A DNA stretch of 40,099 bases from Deltaproteobacteria bacterium (GCA_003647275.1 QMMN01000020.1:1-40099); one strand, 5' to 3'. Counted from the stretch's first letter, positions 1 through 8,852 are shown. Numbers and translations are program-made. The notes: generated by a model not told the origin, from the sequence alone.

Positions 1-3000
1 ATAGAAAGACTTTCAGTTCCCTCTTCATAGGGAATGGTTCTGTATCGGAAGCTCCAGGAACAGGTTGAAAAAGAGGCAAAAGCTTTCAGTTCCCTCTTCA
101 TAGGGAATGGTTCTGTATCCCTGTCCTTCACGCTCTCGGGCATGGGGTTCGGTTCTTTCAGTTCCCTCTTCATAGGGAATGGTTCTGTATCGCTGTTCGG
201 GCGGCACCCTGGAAAAGTCCTGATATTCTTTCAGTTCCCTCTTCATAGGGAATGGTTCTGTATCAGAGTGACAAAGATGATATCATCCGCACCTTAACCG
301 CTTTCAGTTCCCTCTTCATAGGGAATGGTTCTGTATCCATATCAAGCCACATGAAGGGAACCTTAAATTGTTCTTTCAGTTCCCTCTTCATAGGGAATGG
401 TTCTGTATCCGAGGCTACTTTGACCAGATCGCCAAGCGGTTCATCCTTTCAGTTCCCTCTTCATAGGGAATGGTTCTGTATCTTCTCGCGCCGTTTTTTC
501 GCTATGACAGCTAGAGCATACTTTCAGTTCCCTCTTCATAGGGAATGGTTCTGTATCCCCATCGCTGGCATGGGGGATGGGCAACAACCGGATACTTTCA
601 GTTCCCTCTTCATAGGGAATGGTTCTGTATCCCCATCGCTGGCATGGGGGATGGGCAACAACCGGATACTTTCAGTTCCCTCTTCATAGGGAATGGTTCT
701 GTATCTTTTTCTCCCTTTGCCACCGTGGTTATAAGATATCTTCTTTCAGTTCCCTCTTCATAGGGAATGGTTCTGTATCGCAAAATCAACCATGGAGGCA
801 ACCCGGTGCTTCGCCTTTCAGTTCCCTCTTCATAGGGAATGGTTCTGTATCGCTACGGTTTTATGCTTACCAAGACAAGCCAGTTTTTCTTTCAGTTCCC
901 TCTTCATAGGGAATGGTTCTGTATCCCGTCATCTGCGGGTTCGGCTGAACGTGTAACAGACTTTCAGTTCCCTCTTCATAGGGAATGGTTCTGTATCCCG
1001 AGTAGCATTTGGTGTGGTCGGCCCCAGGCCTCCACCCTTTCAGTTCCCTCTTCATAGGGAATGGTTCTGTATCTATGGTAAGGTAGTAATATTTGTTGGC
1101 TTAATTACTTCTTTCAGTTCCCTCTTCATAGGGAATGGTTCTGTATCTGGTTCTGGTGTTTCCAACCAGCATGTGTCTCTTATCTTTCAGTTCCCTCTTC
1201 ATAGGGAATGGTTCTGTATCCCAAAGCGCAGACAGGTGATTGAGATTCCAGCCAACTTTCAGTTCCCTCTTCATAGGGAATGGTTCTGTATCATTTGGTC
1301 AAGCAGATTATCGAGGAGTATAAGTCTGCCTTTCAGTTCCCTCTTCATAGGGAATGGTTCTGTATCTTCTCAGTCCCGAGAGTTTCGGCGAAAACATCAC
1401 TCTTTCAGTTCCCTCTTCATAGGGAATGGTTCTGTATCATCAATAAGTCTGATCTTCCAAAGTCAGCTTTCCTACTTTCAGTTCCCTCTTCATAGGGAAT
1501 GGTTCTGTATCTTTTTTCAAGCTCTTCAGACCACCCAGGGACTCCAACTTTCAGTTCCCTCTTCATAGGGAATGGTTCTGTATCCTGCTTGGGTTGCATC
1601 CGGTAGTCCCACAAAAGTAGCTTTCAGTTCCCTCTTCATAGGGAATGGTTCTGTATCTTGAGGTGTGGCTGAAAAGCTGCCCCCTAGACCGATCTTTCAG
1701 TTCCCTCTTCATAGGGAATGGTTCTGTATCTAAAAAGAGCGAAAAACCGTGACCTGTCGAAAAAAACTTTCAGTTCCCTCTTCATAGGGAATGGTTCTGT
1801 ATCACGGATGTTGCGGCTACGGTTAGGATCACCATATTCTTTCAGTTCCCTCTTCATAGGGAATGGTTCTGTATCCACGAAGGCCCACTACAAGTATCCA
1901 TTTGGAAAAAACTTTCAGTTCCCTCTTCATAGGGAATGGTTCTGTATCATGACGATCATATCAACAGCCTTGTTAGCATAGCCGCTTTCAGTTCCCTCTT
2001 CATAGGGAATGGTTCTGTATCCTATCCAAGTAGGGCTGTTGTCAACCAGCCTATTGTCTTTCAGTTCCCTCTTCATAGGGAATGGTTCTGTATCCCGCAC
2101 ACACGCAAACACCGCCGGAATATTCATCGCTTTCAGTTCCCTCTTCATAGGGAATGGTTCTGTATCCCAGCGTTCAGGTTCGGAGCCTTGAACGGACGCT
2201 AACTTTCAGTTCCCTCTTCATAGGGAATGGTTCTGTATCAATAAATTTTGCGCCCGGCACCGAGGCGCGAGTATCCTTTCAGTTCCCTCTTCATAGGGAA
2301 TGGTTCTGTATCTTTAAAGAAGGCGGCAACCACGGCACAATCTATCCGCTTTCAGTTCCCTCTTCATAGGGAATGGTTCTGTATCAGCTTATGGGGGAGC
2401 GGTTTTTGATCGGGCAGCTAACTTTCAGTTCCCTCTTCATAGGGAATGGTTCTGTATCAAAAGTTGATCCTCTCCGACCTTTTATTCTATCCCAACTTTC
2501 AGTTCCCTCTTCATAGGGAATGGTTCTGTATCACAGGATTCGACGGCGCAAACCGTTTAAAAAACTGGTCTTTCAGTTCCCTCTTCATAGGGAATGGTTC
2601 TGTATCTCCGGAATCGTCTCGGCAATCAACTATGTTGTACGCTTTCAGTTCCCTCTTCATAGGGAATGGTTCTGTATCTCTGGCGAGACCGTGCAGGAAC
2701 GCGGAGAATCGTTCTCTTTCAGTTCCCTCTTCATAGGGAATGGTTCTGTATCTTTGTTGTTTTCCAGATCGATACTGCTTTACTGCGAATCCTTTCAGTT
2801 CCCTCTTCATAGGGAATGGTTCTGTATCCGGGCCAAAATCGGAACAGACTATGTTTCGATCTTCTTTCAGTTCCCTCTTCATAGGGAATGGTTCTGTATC
2901 TAAAAAAGCCGCCAGAAACGATGATCAAAAGTCGCACTTTCAGTTCCCTCTTCATAGGGAATGGTTCTGTATCCCGGCCAGTGACGAGTTATATATCGGC

Positions 3001-4739
3001 GGCTCAGACCTTTCAGTTCCCTCTTCATAGGGAATGGTTCTGTATCCACTCGGGCAATGGCGTCCATCTGGTATATCGATTACCTTTCAGTTCCCTCTTC
3101 ATAGGGAATGGTTCTGTATCAACGCTTGAAGCCTTGTTGCCTTTTTTAAAACTCAACTTTCAGTTCCCTCTTCATAGGGAATGGTTCTGTATCGCCGATG
3201 CCTGCGACCATGCGGGCATGGTGAATATCCTTTCAGTTCCCTCTTCATAGGGAATGGTTCTGTATCAACGCTTGAAGCCTTGTTGCCTTTTTTAAAACTC
3301 AACTTTCAGTTCCCTCTTCATAGGGAATGGTTCTGTATCTCCGCGTGTTGAGACGTTGCGGGTTTTTTATATAAACTTTCAGTTCCCTCTTCATAGGGAA
3401 TGGTTCTGTATCACAGGACCTGGCAGGATGCCCGGGCGCAGATCTCCGCTTTCAGTTCCCTCTTCATAGGGAATGGTTCTGTATCTACCGGCACGGCCAC
3501 TTCTCAAGGCGTGACGGATACCTTTCAGTTCCCTCTTCATAGGGAATGGTTCTGTATCATAATACCCCCCTAAGCAAATCCGAACAACAATTAATCTTTC
3601 AGTTCCCTCTTCATAGGGAATGGTTCTGTATCTCATCGAGGCTGAAAAGCTCCAGGCCATTCGTAAAAGCTTTCAGTTCCCTCTTCATAGGGAATGGTTC
3701 TGTATCCTAACCCTTTGCGAAGAGGGTTACAAACTCGAAAGAAAGGCTTTCAGTTCCCTCTTCATAGGGAATGGTTCTGTATCTCCTCTCGGTCTTGAGC
3801 CGTAATCTGAGCGGCATTAACTTTCAGTTCCCTCTTCATAGGGAATGGTTCTGTATCTTACGGATTAGAGTAGGGGTAATTGGATGCGTATAGCCACTTT
3901 CAGTTCCCTCTTCATAGGGAATGGTTCTGTATCCTGATCAAGCTGGTCAGGGCGGGCAAGCCTATTTTTACTTTCAGTTCCCTCTTCATAGGGAATGGTT
4001 CTGTATCTCCGCAAGATGATGAAACACCCGGAGAGGTTCTCTGCTTTCAGTTCCCTCTTCATAGGGAATGGTTCTGTATCACGGTCATAAAGGCGGCCCT
4101 CCGGATATCCCGTATCCTTTCAGTTCCCTCTTCATAGGGAATGGTTCTGTATCATTAGGTGGAATAAACATGACATTTCAAACAATCGTGCTTTCAGTTC
4201 CCTCTTCATAGGGAATGGTTCTGTATCCTTTTTCAAAATTTCACCGTTCAGGATGTGTGTTCCCTTTCAGTTCCCTCTTCATAGGGAATGGTTCTGTATC
4301 GGATGATGATGAAGCGGAGAAAATATTATTGGGACCCTTTCAGTTCCCTCTTCATAGGGAATGGTTCTGTATCTGCCCGGAAGCAATCAGCCGATGTACG
4401 GCATTATCGCTTTCAGTTCCCTCTTCATAGGGAATGGTTCTGTATCCCTACTCCGATGAACTCATCCTTACGGTTAACGATATCTTTCAGTTCCCTCTTC
4501 ATAGGGAATGGTTCTGTATCGTCTTTAGAGCTGTCAGTATAATTAAGTAGAGGTATGCTTTCAGTTCCCTCTTCATAGGGAATGGTTCTGTATCTCGAGG
4601 CTTCCAGGACAACGACACGTGTTTTCCCCCTTTCAGTTCCCTCTTCATAGGGAATGGTTCTGTATCCCCGAAGGGGTTAAGACCAGGCCGCATATCATTT
4701 TGCTTTCAGTTCCCTCTTCATAGGGAATGGTTCTGTATC
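1..4739 (-). CRISPR. CRISPR array, 65 repeats, truncated by the left window edge
   Basis: I count 65 copies of a 37-bp repeat, the first at 10-46 and the last at 4703-4739, separated by 64 spacers of about 34-40 bp. On the plus strand each repeat begins CTTTCAG, carries the inverted repeat TTCCCT-N6-AGGGAA and ends CTGTATC; I saw no variant copy. Read on the minus strand the repeat starts GATACAG, forms the 6-bp stem and ends in the 8 nt ACTGAAAG, the expected 5' tag left by Cas6 cleavage at the stem base. The AT-rich leader on the right side and the minus-strand cas genes support leftward transcription. Two spacers occur twice: 558-594 equals 632-668, and 3121-3156 equals 3267-3302. The array continues past position 1. 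Confidence 0.98.
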
Positions 4740-4875
4740 TGCTCTTTAATTGTTTGATAATGAAGGAATATTTCCACAACTTTTTTTTATTTTTTCGCAA
4801 ATCATTTTTTTGTCCAAAAACCCCGTTCTTTTGCGAAAAACACGAAGTCCTATGAACCTTCTCCGATCTGCTCCT
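4740..4875 (-). promoter_or_regulatory. CRISPR leader
   Basis: This AT-rich stretch lies between the last repeat and the stop codon of cas4. It contains long T runs and two inverted copies of a TTTTGCGAAAA-like motif (around 4793-4802 and 4832-4843). Its position at the end of the array nearest the adaptation genes, and the direction implied by the repeat's 8-nt tag, make it the likely leader that holds the array promoter and the site of new spacer insertion. No promoter boxes were assigned with confidence. Confidence 0.7.
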
Positions 4876-5445
4876 TCACCACACATCCCGGCAATAATTT
4901 CGATACTCGCAATCCTCACATCGACTCCTGTGGGGGTTAGGCTCTGGCATTATCTCTCTTCCAATGATACCATGAATGGAGTCAATCACATCCAGACAGG
5001 AATATTTCAGCTCTTTTGTAAATTCAATTGGCACGGCATCCGATTCGGGTATCAGGTAGATAAAACCTGTTCGGACCTCGTGGCCCTCCAGATCCTCCAG
5101 CATGAGGCCATAGCCACAAAGCTGATAAATATGGTTTTTTCTGACCCCTCCGCGGGTATGCTTGAAATCAACAGGATAGCTTGCCTCGGGGGTCCGAACC
5201 AGCATATCTACCTTCCCTGATAGGCCGAGCTTCTCACTTTTCAACCAGTAGTTCCAGTGTCGTTCCCCACCATGTAGCCCATAGCGCTTAAGCTTTCGTC
5301 TTCCCTCAAGGCGGGCCATTTTCTCTTCGCTGATCTTGCCATGTTCCATCTTGAATGTCGTCTTCTTTTCGACCGGCATCAAATACGTATAAAAGATGAT
5401 ACGCGGGCAGTAAAGATACTGCTTGATATCAGAGATCCGAAGCAT
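4876..5445 (-). CDS. cas4: CRISPR-associated exonuclease Cas4
   Basis: The protein has 189 residues from the start MLRISDIKQYLYCPRI; an upstream in-frame ATG at 5466 would add seven residues. Cas4 is a RecB-like PD-(D/E)XK nuclease with an iron-sulfur cluster that works with Cas1-Cas2 to trim prespacers and select the PAM. Visible features are the N-terminal cysteine in YCPRI, a nuclease core with GKVDMLV and PVDFKHTRGG, the following QLCGYGLML helix, and the C-terminal cysteine cluster CEDCEYRNYC. It is the cas gene closest to the leader and is co-oriented with cas1 and cas2, but a GxxExxY gene and inverted repeats separate it from cas2. Confidence 0.93.
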   Translation of the reverse strand: MLRISDIKQYLYCPRIIFYTYLMPVEKKTTFKMEHGKISEEKMARLEGRRKLKRYGLHGGERHWNYWLKSEKLGLSGKVDMLVRTPEASYPVDFKHTRGGVRKNHIYQLCGYGLMLEDLEGHEVRTGFIYLIPESDAVPIEFTKELKYSCLDVIDSIHGIIGREIMPEPNPHRSRCEDCEYRNYCRDVW

Positions 5446-5499
5446 GGTCCTCGGCTTGTTATGCATCTCCGAATTCTCAATCCAACCTTTTTTTCTGAT

Positions 5500-5528
5500 T
5501 TACCACAGAGGCACTGAGAGCACAGAGC
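5500..5528. repeat. Left arm of an inverted-repeat pair (CCACAGAGGCAC type)
   Basis: The plus strand reads TTACCACAGAGGCACTGAGA here. An inverted relative lies at 6072-6093, where the minus strand reads TTCACCACAGAGACACAGAG. The two arms bracket the GxxExxY gene. From general knowledge, sequences of this type occur dispersed in environmental bacterial genomes and are often next to GxxExxY genes. Apart from this arm, nothing gene-like was seen in the 163 bp between cas4 and the GxxExxY stop codon. Confidence 0.65.
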
Positions 5529-5608
5529 GAACTTTCTTTTTGCCCGATCGGGAGATGACGATCGGACAAAACAGCACTGCCCTTCGGGCACCCCTTCAAG
5601 CCCTCAAG

Positions 5609-5992
5609 CTAATTGGCCAGCCGCTTTATTCCCTCCTTTAATACAGGGACGTTGAAGTTGATGAGCAAGCCAATCTTGATGCCCGTCAACCTCAAATAGG
5701 TCAAGAGCTGCGCCTCGTGAATCGGCTGAAGTTTCTCACACGCTTTCAATTCAACAATCAATTTTCCAGCCACCACGATATCCAAGCGATAACCGCAATC
5801 AAGTTCAGCCCCTTTATATCGCACAGGCAATTCCTTCTGTTTTTCATACGGAATCCCCCTCAGACCCAACTCCATGGACAAGCATTCTTCGTAAACAGAT
5901 TCTAACAACCCTGGCCCAAGGGTCTTATGGACCTCAATAGCTGCGCCAATGACCTCCCCACTAAGTTCATTTATCTCATTCAAACTATGCAT
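5609..5992 (-). CDS. GxxExxY family protein (PD-(D/E)XK nuclease-like)
   Basis: The 127-residue protein starts MHSLNEINELSGEVIGAAIE and carries the family signature GPGLLESVYEECL (G-x2-E-x2-Y), followed by YRLDIVVAGKLIVELKACEK, which looks like a D...ExK nuclease core. An open frame extends upstream to 6115, but that part is encoded by a hairpin and a dispersed repeat, so I chose the internal ATG at 5992, where homology to the family begins. The biological role of the family is not established. The gene sits between cas4 and cas2 on their strand, yet it is not a known adaptation gene, and it is bracketed by inverted repeats that suggest later insertion. Confidence 0.88.
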   Translation of the reverse strand: MHSLNEINELSGEVIGAAIEVHKTLGPGLLESVYEECLSMELGLRGIPYEKQKELPVRYKGAELDCGYRLDIVVAGKLIVELKACEKLQPIHEAQLLTYLRLTGIKIGLLINFNVPVLKEGIKRLAN

Positions 5993-6030
5993 TGGGACTC
6001 CAGACCCTGTTGCTGTCGACAGAGGCATTC

Positions 6031-6064
6031 TTTTCCCTGGCCGCTGTCTCCCGGCCAGGGAAAA
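6031..6064. repeat. Perfect 13-bp hairpin upstream of the GxxExxY gene
   Basis: TTTTCCCTGGCCG at 6031-6043 pairs perfectly with CGGCCAGGGAAAA at 6052-6064 across an 8-nt loop. It lies between the cas2 stop codon and the GxxExxY start. It lacks a clear T tract on the minus strand after the stem, so it is not a textbook terminator, though it could attenuate transcription. It more likely belongs to the inserted element together with the adjacent CACAGAGACACAGAG arm. Confidence 0.7.
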
Positions 6065-6068
6065 ATTC

Positions 6069-6368
6069 TCACCCTCTGTGTCTCTGTGGTGAATCCAATT
6101 CTTCGGCCTCACCACCTATGTTCATGATTTCTCTTCTTTGCATATAATCCTTTTCGCACACCGGCAGGATGAGCACCTTGGCTTCATGATCCCCTATGAG
6201 TGCTTCGAGCTGGAGAAAAAACTGTTCGCGCATGTTGCGATTCAGAGACCCGGCGAAACCGCTGAACTGGATGCGTTCCAGCCCGTAGTCTTTACATATG
6301 GAGCCAACCTTGTTGCGGATGCGGTCGCTCGGAATATCATAAAAAACAAAAGTCTTAAGTTCTTCCAC
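6069..6368 (-). CDS. cas2: CRISPR-associated endoribonuclease/integrase subunit Cas2
   Basis: The 99-residue product has the Cas2 ferredoxin-like fold signature: a first strand ending in FVFYDIPSDRIRNKVGSICK, then GLERIQFSGFAGSLNRN and a late strand AKVLILPVCEKD. Cas2 dimers bridge two Cas1 dimers in the spacer integration complex. The start codon is GTG and I see no clear ribosome binding site. The last eight residues (DSPQRHRG) and the stop codon are encoded by the CACAGAGACACAGAG repeat arm, so the native 3' end seems to have been replaced or extended. Another repeat lies just upstream of the start, so the gene is bordered by this repeat type on both sides. Confidence 0.92.
   Translation of the reverse strand: MEELKTFVFYDIPSDRIRNKVGSICKDYGLERIQFSGFAGSLNRNMREQFFLQLEALIGDHEAKVLILPVCEKDYMQRREIMNIGGEAEELDSPQRHRG
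6072..6093. repeat. Right arm of the inverted-repeat pair, inside the cas2 3' end
   Basis: The plus strand reads CCCTCTGTGTCTCTGTGGTG, the reverse complement of the arm type found at 5500-5528. It encodes the C-terminal tail of Cas2 on the minus strand. With the left arm it brackets the GxxExxY gene and the 6031-6064 hairpin. Confidence 0.65.
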
Positions 6369-6384
6369 TCTGTCACCAATGCCG

Positions 6385-6443
6385 GTTCACCACCGAGGCA
6401 CAAAGACCACAGAGAGGCACTGCCCCTGTGTCTCTGTGGTAAG
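6385..6443. repeat. Short palindromic element between cas1 and cas2
   Basis: The left half reads TTCACCACCGAGGCACAAAG and continues with a second CCACAGAGAGGCAC; the right half, CTGTGTCTCTGTGGTAA, is the inverse of that motif. The whole is an imperfect self-complementary element of about 59 bp, related to the repeat arms at 5500 and 6072. It fills most of the 96-bp gap between the cas1 stop codon and the cas2 start, and resembles a non-coding miniature mobile element. Confidence 0.65.
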
Positions 6444-6464
6444 CCAATTCTAAGAAGATCGCCC

Positions 6465-7679
6465 TCACCACTTAAAGCGGAAGGGCCGGTATTTCCCGTC
6501 GCCCCGCAAAAACGAGGCCAGGCCTCGTGCCTGAAGCTGAATGATGGAGCGGATTTGATACTTCTTGCCCTGATAGTTTTCCCTGGATTCAAGCCGCTCC
6601 AGTATTTTGGCGCTGAATTCTTTACGGGTGTCAGCATCCAGGAGCCCGCCTTCCATCCTGGTCTTCAGCCCCATATTCACATTGGCAATAACCGTGCGGT
6701 CCACCACAGGCTGGCGAAACTCCTCCACCAGATCCAGCACAAGCGATGGCTTGCCGGGCCGATCCACATGGAGAAAGCCCACAAAGGGCTCAAGCCCTGC
6801 CGTGATCACCGCACCCCACACCTGGGTATAGAGGATACCATAGCCATAATTGAGCAGAGCATTCACCGTATCGGTTGCACCACGGTGGACCCTTCCCATA
6901 AACTCGGCCTTTTGTGAGATGATCTCCTTGACACCGTCCCAGTACAGGCGCCCGGCGGTCCCTTCAAGGCCCATGAGGGTGCCGCGTATCTCCTGAATAT
7001 CTTTGCCCTGCACAGCCCTGACCTTTTTCCGGACCCCGGCAAGATTCTTTGCAATCGTATCCACCTTTTCAAAACGCTCCGGATCGGATGTCTTCAGATA
7101 CTTACCGAAGTACTTCAACAGCTTCGCCTGGTTGCCCACCTTTGCCTCAACAATCAACCGCGAGAACCTGACGCTCCGCTCATCGTTCAAGGCAAGAATC
7201 TGCTCCCGCCGCGCCTGCACCGTGGCTGTTAGTGCCGGGGCCACGATCTTGGCATACGGTTTGCCCGTGCCGTGCAGGAAATTGATCTGAATCCCGCGCT
7301 GGCAAAGTTCCATGATGAGATCGGTGGACAGGGTAATCCCTTTGGAGGCTACGGTTACCTCGCTGAGTCGAAAAAAGGGAAACTCATAGATGATTTTCTT
7401 TCCCTTCTTCACCGTGAGCCGCTCACTCACCTTGCTCATAAACGTGCCGAAGCCAGAGACGATCAACTGGGAGGTGTCGCCACTCTTGACCAGGGTGATC
7501 CCCTCCCCCACCTCGATTTCTTCTTCCTCGAATTCTGCCTCCACTGGGAACCGGATTACCTCCGGCTGGCCAGTAAAAAGGTTAAGCTGAGCAAGAGGCA
7601 TAACAACCTTTGCTTCCTCCGGCTCATACTCGGGACGTATGCGAGTTACTTTACTCTCAACTGATTCTTCGGTTGCCAT
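6465..7679 (-). CDS. cas1: CRISPR-associated integrase Cas1, with N-terminal extension
   Basis: Starting at MATEESVES, which is preceded by AAGAGGA, the protein has 404 residues; an in-frame ATG at 7721 lies in repeat-derived sequence and is less likely. Cas1 is the metal-dependent integrase of spacer acquisition. The Cas1 core begins near GDTSQLIVSGFG, after an acidic N-terminal extension of roughly 65 residues (containing FEEEEIEVGEG) that ordinary Cas1 proteins of about 330 residues lack. The three expected metal ligands are visible: glutamate in GLEGTAGRLYW (about 238), histidine in GFLHVDRPGK (about 302) and glutamate in LDLVEEFRQP (about 316). It is co-oriented with cas2 and cas4, but its upstream neighbour is a toxin-antitoxin pair. 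Confidence 0.96.
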   Translation of the reverse strand: MATEESVESKVTRIRPEYEPEEAKVVMPLAQLNLFTGQPEVIRFPVEAEFEEEEIEVGEGITLVKSGDTSQLIVSGFGTFMSKVSERLTVKKGKKIIYEFPFFRLSEVTVASKGITLSTDLIMELCQRGIQINFLHGTGKPYAKIVAPALTATVQARREQILALNDERSVRFSRLIVEAKVGNQAKLLKYFGKYLKTSDPERFEKVDTIAKNLAGVRKKVRAVQGKDIQEIRGTLMGLEGTAGRLYWDGVKEIISQKAEFMGRVHRGATDTVNALLNYGYGILYTQVWGAVITAGLEPFVGFLHVDRPGKPSLVLDLVEEFRQPVVDRTVIANVNMGLKTRMEGGLLDADTRKEFSAKILERLESRENYQGKKYQIRSIIQLQARGLASFLRGDGKYRPFRFKW

Positions 7680-7712
7680 GGCTTGTCCTCTTTTCCTTGC
7701 GTTTCGCAGGCC

Positions 7713-7733
7713 CCCCATCACAGGCGATCAGGT
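7713..7733. repeat. 21-bp direct repeat, copy 1 (gene-end fragment)
   Basis: The plus strand reads CCCATCACAGGCGATCAGGT at 7714-7733. Copies with one mismatch each to this one lie at 8904-8924 and 9596-9616, all in the same orientation. On the minus strand it reads as codons for DLIACDG, matching HLIAFDG in the remnant gene at 9551-9804. It begins exactly at the stop codon of the HEPN gene, so copies 1 and 2 flank the HEPN/MNT pair. Confidence 0.75.
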
Positions 7734-8182
7734 CACTCACTTTCCAGTAGGTCGGCCAATGTTTTTTCTACTATTTCTATAAACCTCACAGCAAAATCAA
7801 AAGCCTGGCGTGCTTCGGCATGAGATACGATTCCTGAAACATCATAAATAACACGATGCCTCTTGCTCCTCATCTTATCGAATATGTGTATCTCGTCTTG
7901 AAACTTCTCCCCTAGTGTCATTTCTGCAAACTGAACCGCAACTTTGTGCTGCCCTTCTCCGGCACGCGGTCTAAATCCTTTTGCAAACATTAGAGCCCGT
8001 GTAGCCTGGAGAATAGCGTTGTAGGCAATGCCGAATGCCCAGTCCCTGTCATGGGCCATAGTTGCCCTTGCTGTTTTTATATCCCGTTTCGCAAGATCTA
8101 TTCGGCTTCTGATCTGGGAGGGGGATGTCTTGAAGGGTTTTATCAACCCCTTGCTAATCAATTCTTGGTAGTCCACCCTCAT
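7733..8182 (-). CDS. HEPN domain protein (probable toxin of a HEPN/MNT pair)
   Basis: The 149-residue protein is a helical HEPN-type protein: SQIRSRIDLAKRDIKTARAT, then WAFGIAYNAILQATRALMFAKGFRPR, and late MRSKRHRVIYDVSG. In HEPN toxins an R-x4-6-H motif cleaves RNA. Here the candidate is RSKRH, with only three residues between R and H, so catalytic competence is uncertain. Its start overlaps the end of the upstream nucleotidyltransferase gene by 29 bp, typical of translational coupling in HEPN/MNT toxin-antitoxin operons. It lies directly upstream of cas1 on the same strand, so the pair may be co-transcribed with the adaptation genes. Confidence 0.82.
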   Translation of the reverse strand: MRVDYQELISKGLIKPFKTSPSQIRSRIDLAKRDIKTARATMAHDRDWAFGIAYNAILQATRALMFAKGFRPRAGEGQHKVAVQFAEMTLGEKFQDEIHIFDKMRSKRHRVIYDVSGIVSHAEARQAFDFAVRFIEIVEKTLADLLESE

Positions 8183-8735
8183 CTCCGACCAACATAATCT
8201 TTGGGCTGCTCAATACCTCTGTGATAAAAGGATCTTTTGCTTTCACACGCCGGTTCACTTCTGCAAGATCGAAAAGGGATGGGTTTATCTCTCGCGCAAG
8301 GATGCCTTCGGGTTCTCTTATTAATTTCAACAGGCGTTCAAGCGCAATCCTTCCTATAACCATCATGTCAATGTCGCTTTCCGCAGTTTCCGTTCCTGAT
8401 GCCAAAGAGCCATATATAAAGGCGAAGTCTATACCCCGCACTTTAGACAGCGCATCTTTAAGAACCGCAACTGCCCCCCTTGTCTTAAGGAAGATGGATT
8501 TGAGTTCCTCATATATCAAGAATTCCTTGTTCAAGCTAAAGTACTTCAGATTCCCCTGCTTTCGACTCCGCAGAAGTCCGATTTCCTCAAGATTCCGGAG
8601 TTCAAGGCTGACATTCTTATAGTCTTCACCCGTGATTCTTGCTATCTCTCTGACATAAAAAGCCGTGTCAGGATGCAGAAAGAACGCGCTAAGGAGTTCA
8701 ATTCTCACTTTTGAAGTAAATAGTCTATAGAGCAT
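8154..8735 (-). CDS. Winged-helix plus MNT nucleotidyltransferase (probable antitoxin and autoregulator)
   Basis: The 193-residue protein has an N-terminal winged helix-turn-helix (about residues 1-70: FYVREIARITGEDYKNVSLE, with wing GNLKYFSLNKEF) followed by a minimal nucleotidyltransferase domain with the motif GSLASGTETAESDIDMMV (G-S ... D-x-D, about residues 109-126). MNT antitoxins of this type neutralise their HEPN partner by transferring nucleotides to it; that is family knowledge. The fused DNA-binding domain suggests autoregulation, and two 19-bp direct repeats sit 13 bp upstream of the start. The pair may stabilise or guard the locus, but that is inference. Confidence 0.85.
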   Translation of the reverse strand: MLYRLFTSKVRIELLSAFFLHPDTAFYVREIARITGEDYKNVSLELRNLEEIGLLRSRKQGNLKYFSLNKEFLIYEELKSIFLKTRGAVAVLKDALSKVRGIDFAFIYGSLASGTETAESDIDMMVIGRIALERLLKLIREPEGILAREINPSLFDLAEVNRRVKAKDPFITEVLSSPKIMLVGDEGGLPRID

Positions 8736-8748
8736 GCGAAATCTCCAT

Positions 8749-8788
8749 CGATGGCATTATTACATCATCCGATGGCATTATTACATCA
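8749..8788 (-). promoter_or_regulatory. Two 19-bp direct repeats, probable operator/promoter of the MNT-HEPN pair
   Basis: CGATGGCATTATTACATCA occurs exactly at 8749-8767 and again at 8770-8788. The 21-bp period is two helical turns, which places both sites on the same DNA face. On the minus strand each contains TAATAAT, a possible -10 element. The array lies just upstream of the start of the winged-helix/MNT gene and is a likely binding site for that protein. Confidence 0.7.
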
Positions 8789-8852
8789 ATCTGGCAGAAA
8801 AGTCAAATTCCGATTCTCTTCCGCTGCCCCCACGCAACACCGGTTTCCCATC

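Noticed and set aside
25-4693. Many open frames on both strands within 1-4740
   Set aside because: They repeat the same translated CRISPR repeat (for example FSSLFIGNGSVS and RTIPYEEGTE) and are not genes.
4750-5220. 156-codon plus-strand frame opposite cas4
   Set aside because: It lies across the leader and antisense to cas4, whose motifs are clear; no protein family is recognisable in it.
6138-6917. 259-codon plus-strand frame
   Set aside because: It is antisense to cas2 and cas1 and crosses the repeat element; it shows no protein-like motifs.
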